Source of the DNA: Austwickia chelonae | GTDB taxonomy: Bacteria; Actinomycetota; Actinomycetes; Actinomycetales; Dermatophilaceae | Reading direction: 5' to 3' | NCBI RefSeq assembly: GCF_003391095.1 | Contig: NZ_CP031447.1 | Span: 3,286,001-3,350,000, forward strand | DNA: 64,000 nt | In this document: positions 34,036 to 42,513 of the stretch, piece after piece | Position numbering within the stretch: position 1 is the stretch's first letter | Layout of the letters: every line of letters begins with the position of its first letter | Position numbers and translations under genes: made by a program | Notes under the pieces: model-generated | Told to the model about the DNA's origin: nothing | Seen by the model: the letters and a program-made list of their open reading frames with translations, nothing else | The model's database searches: none

Positions 34036-35084
34036 GCACCGGACCCGCCGGCGACGGCTACACCTCCCGCGCCCACCGGTCACGCCACCGGTGCAACCTC
34101 GGCTCCGCTCTGTTCATCGCCCTCGCCGCCGCCCTGACCACCCTCAGCATCGGCGCCGTCACCATCCCGCCCGGTCAGGTCGTCTCCGCGCTCCTCGGCT
34201 TCGCCGACCCCCAGACCACCCTCGTCGTCGGAGTCCTCCGGCTCCCCCGCGTACTCACCGGCCTCGCCGTCGGTGCCGCGCTCGGTCTCGCCGGAGCCCT
34301 CACCCAGACCGTCACCCGCAACCCCCTGGCCAGCCCCGGCATCATCGGCGTCACCTCCGGAGCCAGCGTCGGCGCCGTCGCCGTCGCCATGGCCGCCGGC
34401 AGCGCAGGTGGAGTCTCCGGGCCGTGGGCAGCGCTCGGCATGCCCACCGCAGCTGCTCTCGGCTCCATCACCGCGACCGTCACCGTCATCGCCGTCGCCC
34501 GCACTCCCGAACGTGTCGTCCTGGTCGGTGTCGGCATGACCGTCGCCGCGCAGTCCCTCGTCGCCTGGATGCTCACCTGGGGAAACGCCCAAGACGCGGC
34601 GCGGGCCACCACCTGGCTCACCGGAAGCCTCGGCGGCAGCGGCTGGACACTGCTCCTGCCCGTCCTGGTCGTCCTGCTGATCGCGGTGCCGGTGATCGGC
34701 GCGATCGACCGCGACCTGGCGGTCATCCCCCTCGGCGACGACCTCGCCTCCGGGCTGGGCATCGACGTCACCAAGGTCCGATGGACCGCTCTGCTCACCG
34801 CCGCCGTGCTCGCTGCGGCCGCCGTCGCCGCCGCCGGACCGGTCGCCTTCGTCGGGCTCGTCGCCCCCCGGCTGGCCGCCCGACTGTGGGATGCTCCACG
34901 TCCACCCGCCCTGGGGTCCGCCGTCTGCGGTGCCGCACTGGTCACCCTGTCCGACCTCATCGCCCGGAACCTGTTCTCCTGGCTCGGCATCGGAGTCATC
35001 GAACTCCCTGTCGGCATCATCACCGCCGCCGTCGGCGGGGTCTACCTCGTCTCCCTGCTCACCTCCCGGAGGATCGCCGCATGA
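34032..35084 (+). CDS. FecCD-type iron-siderophore permease, second subunit
   Basis: A 350-residue BtuC-family membrane protein paired with the preceding one to make a heterodimeric channel. Motifs are LRLPRVLTGLAVGAALGLAG, NPLASPGIIGVTSGASVGAV and FVGLVAPRLAARLW. ATGA overlaps join it to both neighbours, a sign of tight translational coupling in the operon permease-permease-ATPase. Confidence 0.9.
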   Translation: MSTGPAGDGYTSRAHRSRHRCNLGSALFIALAAALTTLSIGAVTIPPGQVVSALLGFADPQTTLVVGVLRLPRVLTGLAVGAALGLAGALTQTVTRNPLASPGIIGVTSGASVGAVAVAMAAGSAGGVSGPWAALGMPTAAALGSITATVTVIAVARTPERVVLVGVGMTVAAQSLVAWMLTWGNAQDAARATTWLTGSLGGSGWTLLLPVLVVLLIAVPVIGAIDRDLAVIPLGDDLASGLGIDVTKVRWTALLTAAVLAAAAVAAAGPVAFVGLVAPRLAARLWDAPRPPALGSAVCGAALVTLSDLIARNLFSWLGIGVIELPVGIITAAVGGVYLVSLLTSRRIAA

Positions 35085-35848
35085 CCCTCGCCGCCCATGG
35101 CGTCCACCTCGGGTACGACGGCCGCCCCGTCGTCACCGGGCTCGATCTGACGCTGCCGCCCGGTGAGCTCACCGTCTTCATCGGCCCGAACGGCTGCGGC
35201 AAGTCGACACTTCTGCGCGGGCTCGCCGGTCAGCTCCCACCGACCGGAGGGCACTGTTCCGTCGACGGGCGCCCGCTCACCGATCTCTCCCCCACCGAAC
35301 GGGCCCGGGCCATCGGCCTGCTCCCCCAGGCCCCGGTCGTCCCCGAAGGACTCACCGTCGCCGAACTCGTCGCCCGCGGACGCCACCCGCATCGAGGGAT
35401 GCTCCGCCGCTGGTCCGTCGCAGATGCCGCCGCCGTCGACCAGGCGTTGAGCGCTGTCGACCTGCACCCTCTCGCCGATCGCCCCGTCGAGGCCCTGTCC
35501 GGCGGCCAGCGGCAACGCGCCTGGATCGCTTTGGTCCTCGCCCAGCAGACCCCTTACCTGCTGCTCGACGAACCGACGACCTTCCTCGACCTGGCGCATG
35601 CGATGGACGTGATGGACGTGGCCCGGCAGGCCGCCGTCTCCGGGACGACCGTCGTCCTCGTCCAGCACGACCTGACCCTGGCAGCCCGTTACGCACACCA
35701 TCTGGTGGTCATGCAGGACGGCGGGGTCGCCGCACAAGGGGCCCCCGGCGAAATCCTGACCCCGGAACTGCTCGACGACGTCTTCGGGCTGGCCGCTCAC
35801 GTACAGGACGTCGGAGGAGCCCCGGCCGTGGTTCCGGTGGCCCGCTGA
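35081..35848 (+). CDS. Iron-siderophore ABC transporter ATP-binding protein
   Basis: A 255-residue ATPase of the FepC/BtuD class: Walker A GPNGCGKST, Q-loop LLPQAPV, signature LSGGQRQRAW, Walker B LLLDEPTT and H-loop VQHDLTLAARY. It energises uptake by the two FecCD permeases encoded before it, with which it overlaps by ATGA. A bidirectional hairpin at 35855-35885 ends the operon. Confidence 0.93.
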   Translation: MTLAAHGVHLGYDGRPVVTGLDLTLPPGELTVFIGPNGCGKSTLLRGLAGQLPPTGGHCSVDGRPLTDLSPTERARAIGLLPQAPVVPEGLTVAELVARGRHPHRGMLRRWSVADAAAVDQALSAVDLHPLADRPVEALSGGQRQRAWIALVLAQQTPYLLLDEPTTFLDLAHAMDVMDVARQAAVSGTTVVLVQHDLTLAARYAHHLVVMQDGGVAAQGAPGEILTPELLDDVFGLAAHVQDVGGAPAVVPVAR

Positions 35849-35854
35849 ACACAG

Positions 35855-35885
35855 ATGGGCCGGGAGGACATTCCCCCCGGCCCAT
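35855..35885. terminator. Bidirectional terminator hairpin
   Basis: A 10-bp perfect stem (ATGGGCCGGG) with an 11-base loop, seven bases after the ATPase stop and 15 bases from the stop of the convergent 71-residue gene. Confidence 0.8.
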
Positions 35886-35900
35886 GGTCCGTCAGGCGGA

Positions 35901-36116
35901 TCAGAGCGCTTCCACCTCGGCCTTGATCGCGGCGAGCTTGTCCTGGCCGACCATGCCGCCCGCCATGCTCATCGCCTGACCTGCGGTCATCCCCTTGGCC
36001 ATGCCCAACATCGGGTTGTTCGTCAGGCCGGGGGCGTGTTTGTCGAAAATCGCCACGACCTGCGGGTCGTCCAGCAGTTCGCCGAGCTTGGTGCTGTTGA
36101 TGTCGTACTTGGCCAC
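35901..36116 (-). CDS. Small hypothetical protein, 71 residues
   Basis: Starts with GTG (reads MAKYDINSTKLGELLDDPQ) after GAGGAGA. It is a compact helical sequence with DKHAPGLTNNPMLGMAKGMTAGQ; similar short segments occur at the C-termini of some actinobacterial glycosidases and as stand-alone proteins, from memory. It has no signal peptide or membrane helix. Convergent with the iron ABC operon. Function unknown. Confidence 0.72.
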   Translation of the reverse strand: MAKYDINSTKLGELLDDPQVVAIFDKHAPGLTNNPMLGMAKGMTAGQAMSMAGGMVGQDKLAAIKAEVEAL

Positions 36117-36290
36117 AAGAGTCTCCTCTGTTCTTCCCGGGTCACCCGCCAGCCGGGGGCGATTCCCCTATGGTGCTCGACCTGAGGTCGGTAGAGACCT
36201 CGAAGCAGAACGCGATATTCGTCACGCCTGCGACTTCCGTCCTTTTCCGGTCCCTCGGCATATTCCTGGCAACGGACGTCGGAAACCCGG

Positions 36291-37193
36291 TCAGCCGCAG
36301 ACCCGGTTCATGACGGCGATATAACCGTCCTCGATCGTGGGCTCCACCGGCCGAGCACCGGCAGGGGGCACTGATCCGACCACACGGTAAAGGGTTCCGG
36401 ACGCCGAGGAGACTGCGTTGACAACGTGCATCCCCTCCGGCGGAGGACCTGGAGCGATCAGAAGGTAGGTGACGCCTTCGCCATGGTGCACCAGATCGAC
36501 GGTCGGGCCCGAGTAGAGGATCCGCCCCTCGCGCATGACGCAGACCCGAGGGCAGGTTTGGGCGACGTCGTCCAGGATGTGCGTCGACAGGATCACGGTG
36601 CGGTCGCCGCCCAATGTCGAGAGCAGACTGCGGAAACGCATCCGTTCCTCAGGGTCCAGCCCGGCCGTGGGCTCGTCGACGACGATGGTCCGCGGATCGC
36701 CGGTGAGTGCCTGGGCGATCCCGACCCGTCGGCGCATGCCGCCGGAGAACCCGCCGATACGTCGGTCGGCGACATCGGCCAGGCCGACTCGTTCGATCAG
36801 CTCGTCCGCTTCCCGGCGAATACGCCGCCGGTCGGTCATCTCTTTCAGCAACGAGACGTATTCGAGGAACTCACGCGGCGTGAGATTGCCGTAAAGCATC
36901 AGATCCTGGGGTAGATAGCCCAGGTGCCTTTTGTGATCCAGCAAGGCCGAATTCTGCGAGATGCTCGCACCGTCGACGAACACTTCTCCCGAGGTGGGTC
37001 GCAAAATGCCACAAACGATACGCATCAGCGTGGTCTTACCTGCACCATTGGCTCCGAGGAGCCCGGTCATACCCGTTTGGAAGGTTGTCGTCAGATGATC
37101 GATGGCGCGGGGCTTGGACGGGAAATCCTTGGTCACGTCGGCGATACGAATGCTCATGAGGGGGTGGCCTCCGATGGTGGGGTGCGTGGTCAT
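36291..37193 (-). CDS. ABC-2 type exporter ATP-binding protein
   Basis: A 300-residue ATPase with Walker A GANGAGKTT, Q-loop YLPQDLM, signature FSGGMRRR, Walker B TIVVDEPTAGLDP and H-loop STHILDD, typical of ABC-2 drug/antibiotic exporters. The ATG at 37193 forms an ATGA overlap with the stop of the frameshifted permease, as at other joins in this operon; a second start at 37157 (MSIRIADV) has GGAGG ten bases before and is a possible alternative. Substrate unknown. It is the last gene of an ECF-sigma-led operon. Confidence 0.88.
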   Translation of the reverse strand: MTTHPTIGGHPLMSIRIADVTKDFPSKPRAIDHLTTTFQTGMTGLLGANGAGKTTLMRIVCGILRPTSGEVFVDGASISQNSALLDHKRHLGYLPQDLMLYGNLTPREFLEYVSLLKEMTDRRRIRREADELIERVGLADVADRRIGGFSGGMRRRVGIAQALTGDPRTIVVDEPTAGLDPEERMRFRSLLSTLGGDRTVILSTHILDDVAQTCPRVCVMREGRILYSGPTVDLVHHGEGVTYLLIAPGPPPEGMHVVNAVSSASGTLYRVVGSVPPAGARPVEPTIEDGYIAVMNRVCG

Positions 37194-37938
37194 CTGTGCT
37201 GGGCCCGGGCGAGCAGGCCGGTGCCGACGATCAACAGGACACCGAGAACGAGCAGAGTGGCGAGGTTGCCCCAGGCGAAGTCGACGGTGTAGCTGCGTGC
37301 CTCGATGTCGGACCCGAAGAAGGTGCTGGCGACGACAGAACCTCTCGGGGAGAAGAGGGTTCCCCGAGAGAAGGTCCGGGAATCGTCGGGGTGTCGAAGA
37401 AGGCAGCCCACCCCCACACGACGACAGCAGTGATCCTGGCGAAAGCGACCGGCAGCAACCATTCGAAGACGGCGTCAAGGCCGAGGATGATCAGTGCACC
37501 CGGCACGGTGATGGTCAAGAACGCCATCGGTGCGGCAAGGAGCGAATTCCAGCTTCTCTCAGTGATACCCAGCCATAGGCCGAGCATGACCAGTACCACC
37601 AACGTAGGAAGAGTGACGCTCAAGACGCCCACTACGCGTAAGGCCAGCTGCTGCCAGCCAGGGACGGGTGCGGATCGACAGATCTGACTCATCCCGTCGC
37701 ACCCCTTGATCCCTAGAGTGCCGACGAAGGTGGCACTGAAGATCAGACCGAGGAGCATGTTCATCAGGACAGCCCAATCCGCGACACGGGCCGTTCCCTG
37801 AGCAGCGTTGAGACCCGCGCTGGTGGCGCACAGCAGGAGAACCAGCAGGTAGGCGGGGGCCAACGCGGTCCACAATGATCGGCGCCGCACCACCAGACGC
37901 ATTTCGATGCGAGCCAAGCCCGCAAACGCGGGGGTCAA
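37190..37938 (-). pseudogene. ABC-2 type permease, frameshifted
   Basis: Reads as a 200-odd-residue membrane protein with hydrophobic segments such as TALAPAYLLVLLLC, LMNMLLGLIFSATFVGTLG and VVGVLSVTLPTLVVLVMLG. After AVVVWGWAAFFDTPT the starting frame loses membrane character and becomes Ser/Pro-rich. A -1 frame gives VASTFFGSDIEARSYTVDF followed by LATLLVLGVLLIVGTGLL, a proper last helix, and a stop that overlaps the ATPase start. The break is within about 37340-37405, near a TCTCTC run and a perfect 10-bp inverted repeat (CTCTCGGGGA). It starts at TTG overlapping the upstream stop. It may be a real mutation, a slippage switch or a sequencing error. Confidence 0.7.
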
Positions 37939-38561
37939 GACTGCACCCCCTGCAGGAGCCGTTCGGAGTCTCCCAGCCGCTGGTAGCCGATCTGTACCAG
38001 AACCGCCGCGAGGACGAGCAGCAGAACACGGTTGACCAGGACGTCACCGATGACAGCGTTGATACCGAACACCATGAAGATCCAGGCGGTCATGACCAGC
38101 AGACTGGCCGAGGACGCTGTGGGCGTGACAGAAACTGCGGCATAGGCGACCGCAATGAGGAAGGCCCCCTGGCAGAAGGTGTTCAGCATCCCCGATATCC
38201 CGGGAGGGCCGCCCCACATGTTCATCAGGTGCATCCCCAGGTACAGGGCGGCGCTGGTGATCAGAGCCGCAACGGTCACGACGATTGCGCGACAGACCAG
38301 AGTTCGCCGGAACGGGGTCGGGCTCGATTCGTGGAGCTCGACGACAGGATCACCGGTCAGCGGGGCCACCGCAGCCAGCCCCTGGGCCAGGGGCAGCAGC
38401 CACACGAATTTACTCAGCCCTACTAGAGCGGCTTCCCTGCTGGGGGCCATCTGGTACGCCATGGCGGCCAAGCCCAACAGGGCGACTGTAGCCGCCGGCG
38501 GAAGCGACAGGCTGAGCCAGGAACACTGCCGAGCTTCCTGCCGGAGAAGATCATTGGTCAT
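37935..38561 (-). CDS. Multi-spanning membrane protein, ABC-2 permease-like
   Basis: A 208-residue protein with about six hydrophobic segments (for example VALLGLAAMAYQM, FVWLLPLAQGLAAVAPL, RVLLLVLAAVLVQIGY). AAGGAG lies next to the ATG. Its stop overlaps the TTG start of the following permease. Position between an ECF-sigma operon partner and an ABC exporter suggests it is part of the exporter. No specific family is recognised. Confidence 0.75.
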   Translation of the reverse strand: MTNDLLRQEARQCSWLSLSLPPAATVALLGLAAMAYQMAPSREAALVGLSKFVWLLPLAQGLAAVAPLTGDPVVELHESSPTPFRRTLVCRAIVVTVAALITSAALYLGMHLMNMWGGPPGISGMLNTFCQGAFLIAVAYAAVSVTPTASSASLLVMTAWIFMVFGINAVIGDVLVNRVLLLVLAAVLVQIGYQRLGDSERLLQGVQS

Positions 38562-38603
38562 ACTCCTTAGTGGTCTGCACCACGCAGAAGGTTCACGGCA
38601 TGC

Positions 38604-39371
38604 TCAAGAAAAGGCGACCGACGCCGCCCCACGCCCGGCCGACTTGATCGCCGCCACGAGTAAGAGCACCCCCAGCAGTCCACTGATCAGCGGCGAAATG
38701 AACGCAAACTGCCCCAACGAGACGGGGACAATGACGAAAAGCGCCAAAACGCTCACGATCACCGCCGACCTCGTCCCACGCCAGACACCGGCCCAGGTCA
38801 CCGACCCTGCGATGAACAATGCCGGCCCCAGCCACGCCAGCACAGCGCCGAACGGATCGGCTGCGATCGAACCGATGAACGTGAGAACCACCGAACAAGC
38901 CGCAGCGACCAGGATCGTCCCGCCGAGCACAATGGTCAGTCGCGCCGCCAACACCGCTGACGGGCTGACCGGAGTGACGAAGAGGTACTCGCGGCGCACA
39001 TCACCAGGAGTCGCGATGACACAGGCAACCGCCACACACGCCAGGACGAGAACCGCATGCAGACGTGCTGCCGCGTCCACCGGCGCACTGGACATCCCGA
39101 TCGCTACGCTGCTCAGACCGAGCAGGGTGACCAACACCGGCACCACCATCGGATGGATCAGACGCAGCTGGGCAACCGCGATACGACCGGCCAGACGCGC
39201 CGCATCAGCCGCGCTCAAAGGCCCACACCGGGCGGCATCGGGCCGACCACCACTGCTGCGAACCAGAGCAAGCATGTGTTCAGCAGGTGGCACCGGGACC
39301 GCTGCTCTGCGCCGAGTTTCAGCATCGCGTACGGCGCGGACGAAGGGGTCGTCCGGAGGAAGCTGCGTCAT
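38604..39371 (-). CDS. Membrane protein coupled to the ECF sigma factor
   Basis: A 255-residue protein: about 85 soluble residues (PPDDPFVRAVRDAETRRRAAV), then six hydrophobic segments. The ATG overlaps the sigma factor stop (ATGA), the usual place of an anti-sigma factor, but I see no zinc HxxxCxxC motif. It could be an unusual anti-sigma factor or an exporter subunit. A 42-bp gap separates it from the next gene. Confidence 0.7.
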   Translation of the reverse strand: MTQLPPDDPFVRAVRDAETRRRAAVPVPPAEHMLALVRSSGGRPDAARCGPLSAADAARLAGRIAVAQLRLIHPMVVPVLVTLLGLSSVAIGMSSAPVDAAARLHAVLVLACVAVACVIATPGDVRREYLFVTPVSPSAVLAARLTIVLGGTILVAAACSVVLTFIGSIAADPFGAVLAWLGPALFIAGSVTWAGVWRGTRSAVIVSVLALFVIVPVSLGQFAFISPLISGLLGVLLLVAAIKSAGRGAASVAFS

Positions 39372-39937
39372 CGGCCGTCCTCGATACGGGCGCTCAACGT
39401 GAGCGACAGGTGTGTTCGTGCCTTGGAGATCCTGCTCTTGACCGTTCCAATCGGAATCCCTTGCAGCTGAGCTACTTCCGCATAAGGAAGTTCTTCCACC
39501 CACGCAAGGACCACCGTCTCGTACAAGTGGGGAGGCAGCCCTCGCACAGCCTCGACCATCTCATGACGCTGCGCCGATGCCAGGGCGGACAGCAGCGGTT
39601 CATCAGGCCGGTGTGTGTCCGGGACATCCTGTACGAGAACCTCGCGAGCGCTGCGACGGGCCCTGTCCCGATGCCGGGAGGCCACCTGTCGGGCGGTGAT
39701 GCCCAGCAGCCACGTCTTGACCGTCGGCTTACCGTGAAATCCGGCCGCGGCCGTCCAGCACGTGACCCATACGCTTCCGACAGTCTCTCCCACCTCGTCG
39801 GTAGGTGTGCCGCGCAGAGTGGCGAAGGCGGAGACGGCCTGCGCATGTCGCTCGTACAGCTCAGTGAAGGCAGCTTCGTCACCGGTCGCGATGCGGGCGA
39901 GCAGCTGCTGATCCTCACGATCCGTGGGGAGGTTCAT
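39368..39937 (-). CDS. ECF-family RNA polymerase sigma factor
   Basis: A 189-residue sigma factor with region 2 (DEAAFTELYERHAQAVSAFA) and region 4 HTH (LPPHLYETVVLAWVEELPYAEVAQ, GTVKSRISKARTHL). It probably directs transcription of the four genes behind it and perhaps others. The start at 39937 has purine-rich GGAGG-like sequence nearby. It is the first gene of sigma / membrane protein / permease / permease / ATPase, all minus strand. Confidence 0.9.
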   Translation of the reverse strand: MNLPTDREDQQLLARIATGDEAAFTELYERHAQAVSAFATLRGTPTDEVGETVGSVWVTCWTAAAGFHGKPTVKTWLLGITARQVASRHRDRARRSAREVLVQDVPDTHRPDEPLLSALASAQRHEMVEAVRGLPPHLYETVVLAWVEELPYAEVAQLQGIPIGTVKSRISKARTHLSLTLSARIEDGR

Positions 39938-39968
39938 GGCGCCTCATCAGTGAATTTCTTGCCTGGAC

Positions 39969-40007
39969 GACGGCGTCCGCCCTCCGAGTTCGAGGACGGA
40001 CGCCGTC
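39969..40007. terminator. Terminator hairpin after iolA
   Basis: GACGGCGTCCG (39969-39979) pairs with 39997-40007; one mismatch and a further CCTC/GAGG pairing extend the stem to about 15 bp. It lies 61 bp beyond the iolA stop and 31 bp upstream of the sigma gene. Confidence 0.75.
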
Positions 40008-40068
40008 ACCTGTACTCGTTTCTGCACAACGAGCACCGACCCCGGCCGTCTTGCAGCCGGATCCCGCA

Positions 40069-41574
40069 TCAGTCGTTCTGCGGGAAGCCCAGGTTGAGGC
40101 CGCCGTGGCTCGGGTCGAGCCAGCGCGCCGTCACTGCCTTGGTGCGGGTGAAGAAGTGGACGCCTTCCATGCCGTGGGCGTGAGTGTCTCCGAAGAGGGA
40201 GGCCTTCCAGCCGCCGAAGCTGTAGTAGGCCATCGGGGTGGGGATCGGCACGTTGACGCCGACCATGCCGACCTGGACCTCGTGCTGGAAGCGGCGGGCT
40301 GCTCCGCCGTCATTCGTGAAGATCGCGGTGCCATTGCCGAAGGCGTTGTCGTTGATGAGTTTCAGGCCCTCCTCGTAGGAGGAGACGCGGACCACGCAGA
40401 GCACCGGCCCGAAGATCTCGTCGGTGTAGATCGACATCTCGGGGGTGACGCCGTCGAAGAGGGTCGGCAGGACGAAGAAGCCCTCCGGGGAGCCGCCCAC
40501 CCATTCGCCCTGGCGTCCGTCGACGACGAGTTTCGCGCCTTCGGCTTCACCGGCGTCGATGTAACCGCGTACCTTGTCGCGGTGTGCCGCGGTGACCAGC
40601 GGCCCCATGTCGATGCCCTCGCCCAGGCCTTCCCCGGTCTTCAGGGTGGCCATGCGTTCGGTGATCCGGCCGATGAGGTCGTCGGCGATGGAGTCGACGG
40701 CGAGCAGCACGGAGATCGCCATGCAGCGTTCGCCGGCAGCACCGAAACCGGCGTTGACGGCGGCGTCGGCGGCCAGGTCGAGGTCGGCGTCGGGGAGCAC
40801 CAGCATGTGGTTCTTCGCGCCGCCGAGGGCCTGGACGCGTTTGCCTGCGGCGACTCCACGCTCGTAGACATATTTCGCGATGGGGGTGGAGCCGACGAAG
40901 GAGATCGACTTCACGGTCGGGTTGTCGAGCAGGGCGTCGACGGCTTCCTTGTCGCCGTGGACGACGTTCATGACGCCGTCGGGCAGTCCTGCTTCACGCC
41001 ACAGGTCGGCGATGGCGAGGGTCGAGCTGGGGTCTTTCTCGCTGGGTTTGATGACGACGGCGTTGCCGCAGGCCACGGCGACCGGGACGAACCACAGCGG
41101 CACCATCGCGGGGAAGTTGAACGGGGAGATGACGCCGATGACACCGAGCGGCTGCATGATCGAGTAGGCGTCGACGTCGGTGGAGACGTTCTCGCTGAAT
41201 CCGCCTTTGAGCAGGTGGGAGATCCCGCAGGCGAAGTCGGCGACTTCGAGGCCGCGGTTGATCTCGCCGACGGCGTCGGGGAAGGTCTTGCCGTGTTCGG
41301 CGACGATCAGTTTCGCGATCTCTTCGCGGCGCTGGCTGAGCAGCTCCCGGAAGCGGAAGAGCACCTGCGTCCGTTTGGCCAGGGAGATGGTCCCCCAGGA
41401 GCGGGCGGCCTGGTCGGCGTGGGCGACGATCTCGTCGACGAGGGTTTTGTCGGCGAAGTCGACGGTGCCGATGATCTCACCGGTGGCGGGGTTGTAGACG
41501 TCGCCGGTGCGGGCCGCTGTCCCGTCCCAGGGCTGGTGGCCGATCAGGTGGGTGATACGCGTGGGGGTGTTCAC
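40069..41574 (-). CDS. iolA: Methylmalonate-semialdehyde dehydrogenase (acylating)
   Basis: A 501-residue CoA-acylating aldehyde dehydrogenase. In myo-inositol breakdown it converts malonate semialdehyde to acetyl-CoA and CO2. It has the family catalytic set: SPFNFPAMVPLW, VVIKPSEKDPS, the catalytic Cys in GAAGERCMA, and EIFGPVL. The start is GTG at 41574 with AAGGAC upstream. It lies downstream of iolC and iolB, 33 bp after the iolB stop. The same enzyme can serve valine degradation, but the operon indicates inositol. Confidence 0.94.
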   Translation of the reverse strand: MNTPTRITHLIGHQPWDGTAARTGDVYNPATGEIIGTVDFADKTLVDEIVAHADQAARSWGTISLAKRTQVLFRFRELLSQRREEIAKLIVAEHGKTFPDAVGEINRGLEVADFACGISHLLKGGFSENVSTDVDAYSIMQPLGVIGVISPFNFPAMVPLWFVPVAVACGNAVVIKPSEKDPSSTLAIADLWREAGLPDGVMNVVHGDKEAVDALLDNPTVKSISFVGSTPIAKYVYERGVAAGKRVQALGGAKNHMLVLPDADLDLAADAAVNAGFGAAGERCMAISVLLAVDSIADDLIGRITERMATLKTGEGLGEGIDMGPLVTAAHRDKVRGYIDAGEAEGAKLVVDGRQGEWVGGSPEGFFVLPTLFDGVTPEMSIYTDEIFGPVLCVVRVSSYEEGLKLINDNAFGNGTAIFTNDGGAARRFQHEVQVGMVGVNVPIPTPMAYYSFGGWKASLFGDTHAHGMEGVHFFTRTKAVTARWLDPSHGGLNLGFPQND

Positions 41575-41607
41575 GGGTCTGTAGTCCTTCCGGGATGCCG
41601 GGCGTGG

Positions 41608-42513
41608 TCAGTGGTGGTGCAGGGGGAGGCGGGCGTCGACCGGCTGGTCGTCCCAGGTGCCGCGCACCCATGAGTGGGCGGGGTCGTCGCAGATCAGCCA
41701 GGCACGTTTCTCCCCGGGGCCCGCCATGACGTTGAGGTAGTACATGTCGTACCCGGTGGGTGCCATGGCCGGGCCGTGCCAGCCGTGGGGTACCAGGACG
41801 GTGTCGCCGGAACGAACCTCTTCGAGGACGTCGATGGGCTGCTCGTCGGTACCGTAGACGCGCTGGTAGCCGAAGGGTTTGGCGAAGCGGGCGGCGGCGC
41901 GCCCGGTCGGGGTGTCCTCGACGCGCATCTCGAAGTAGTAGATCTCTTCGAGTTCGCTCTCCACGCCGTCGCGTTCGGTGTCATGTTTGTGTGGCGGGTA
42001 GCTGGACCAGTTACCGGCGGGGGTGATGACTTCGCAGGCGATCAGGGAGTCGGCTTCCAGGACGCCGGGGGTGCCGAAGTTCTGCACCTGGCGGGAGGCC
42101 TGTCCTGCTCCGCGGAGTTCGACGGGGACGTCTGCGGCGGCCAGGTAGGCGAAGGGGTAGGCGGTGCGGGCTTTGGCGTGTGGCAGCGCGATGGTGCCGG
42201 CGGTGGTCGCGGTGACGGTGAATTCGCCGTCGCGGGGGATGAAGGCCAGGTCGGTGGGTCCGGCGAGGACGTGTTCACGTCCGGCCAGGTCGACGTGGTG
42301 TTCCTGGCCGTCGACGGTGGCGTCGACCTGGTAGGACCCGGAGAGCGGCAGGGCGATCCATTCGCGGTCTCCGCAGGTGATGGTGCGGCTCTCCCCGGCG
42401 TCGAGTCGTGCTGTCCACAGCCCGGTGTACGACCATCCTTCTCGGCCGGGGCTGATCTGGGTCTCGTAGCCGTCGCTGGTGGTACTTCCGGCAGGGAGGA
42501 ACCAGTCGCTCAT
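41608..42513 (-). CDS. iolB: 5-deoxy-glucuronate isomerase
   Basis: A 301-residue bicupin that turns 5-deoxy-glucuronate into 2-deoxy-5-keto-gluconate in inositol catabolism. Family features are PPHKHDTERDG with the metal-binding His set, ELEEIYYFEMR, and the C-terminal HGWHGPAMAPTGYDMYYLNV and MAGPGEKRAWLICDDP blocks. The ATGA overlap with the iolC stop couples translation. Confidence 0.94.
   Translation of the reverse strand: MSDWFLPAGSTTSDGYETQISPGREGWSYTGLWTARLDAGESRTITCGDREWIALPLSGSYQVDATVDGQEHHVDLAGREHVLAGPTDLAFIPRDGEFTVTATTAGTIALPHAKARTAYPFAYLAAADVPVELRGAGQASRQVQNFGTPGVLEADSLIACEVITPAGNWSSYPPHKHDTERDGVESELEEIYYFEMRVEDTPTGRAAARFAKPFGYQRVYGTDEQPIDVLEEVRSGDTVLVPHGWHGPAMAPTGYDMYYLNVMAGPGEKRAWLICDDPAHSWVRGTWDDQPVDARLPLHHH

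Noticed and set aside
37321-37380. Inverted repeat CTCTCGGGGA considered as a terminator
   Set aside because: It lies within the permease coding region, so it is more likely linked to the frameshift than a gene end.
40051-41673. 540-codon Gly/Asp/Val-rich plus-strand frame opposite iolA
   Set aside because: Mirror of a clear aldehyde dehydrogenase; no start signal or domain.
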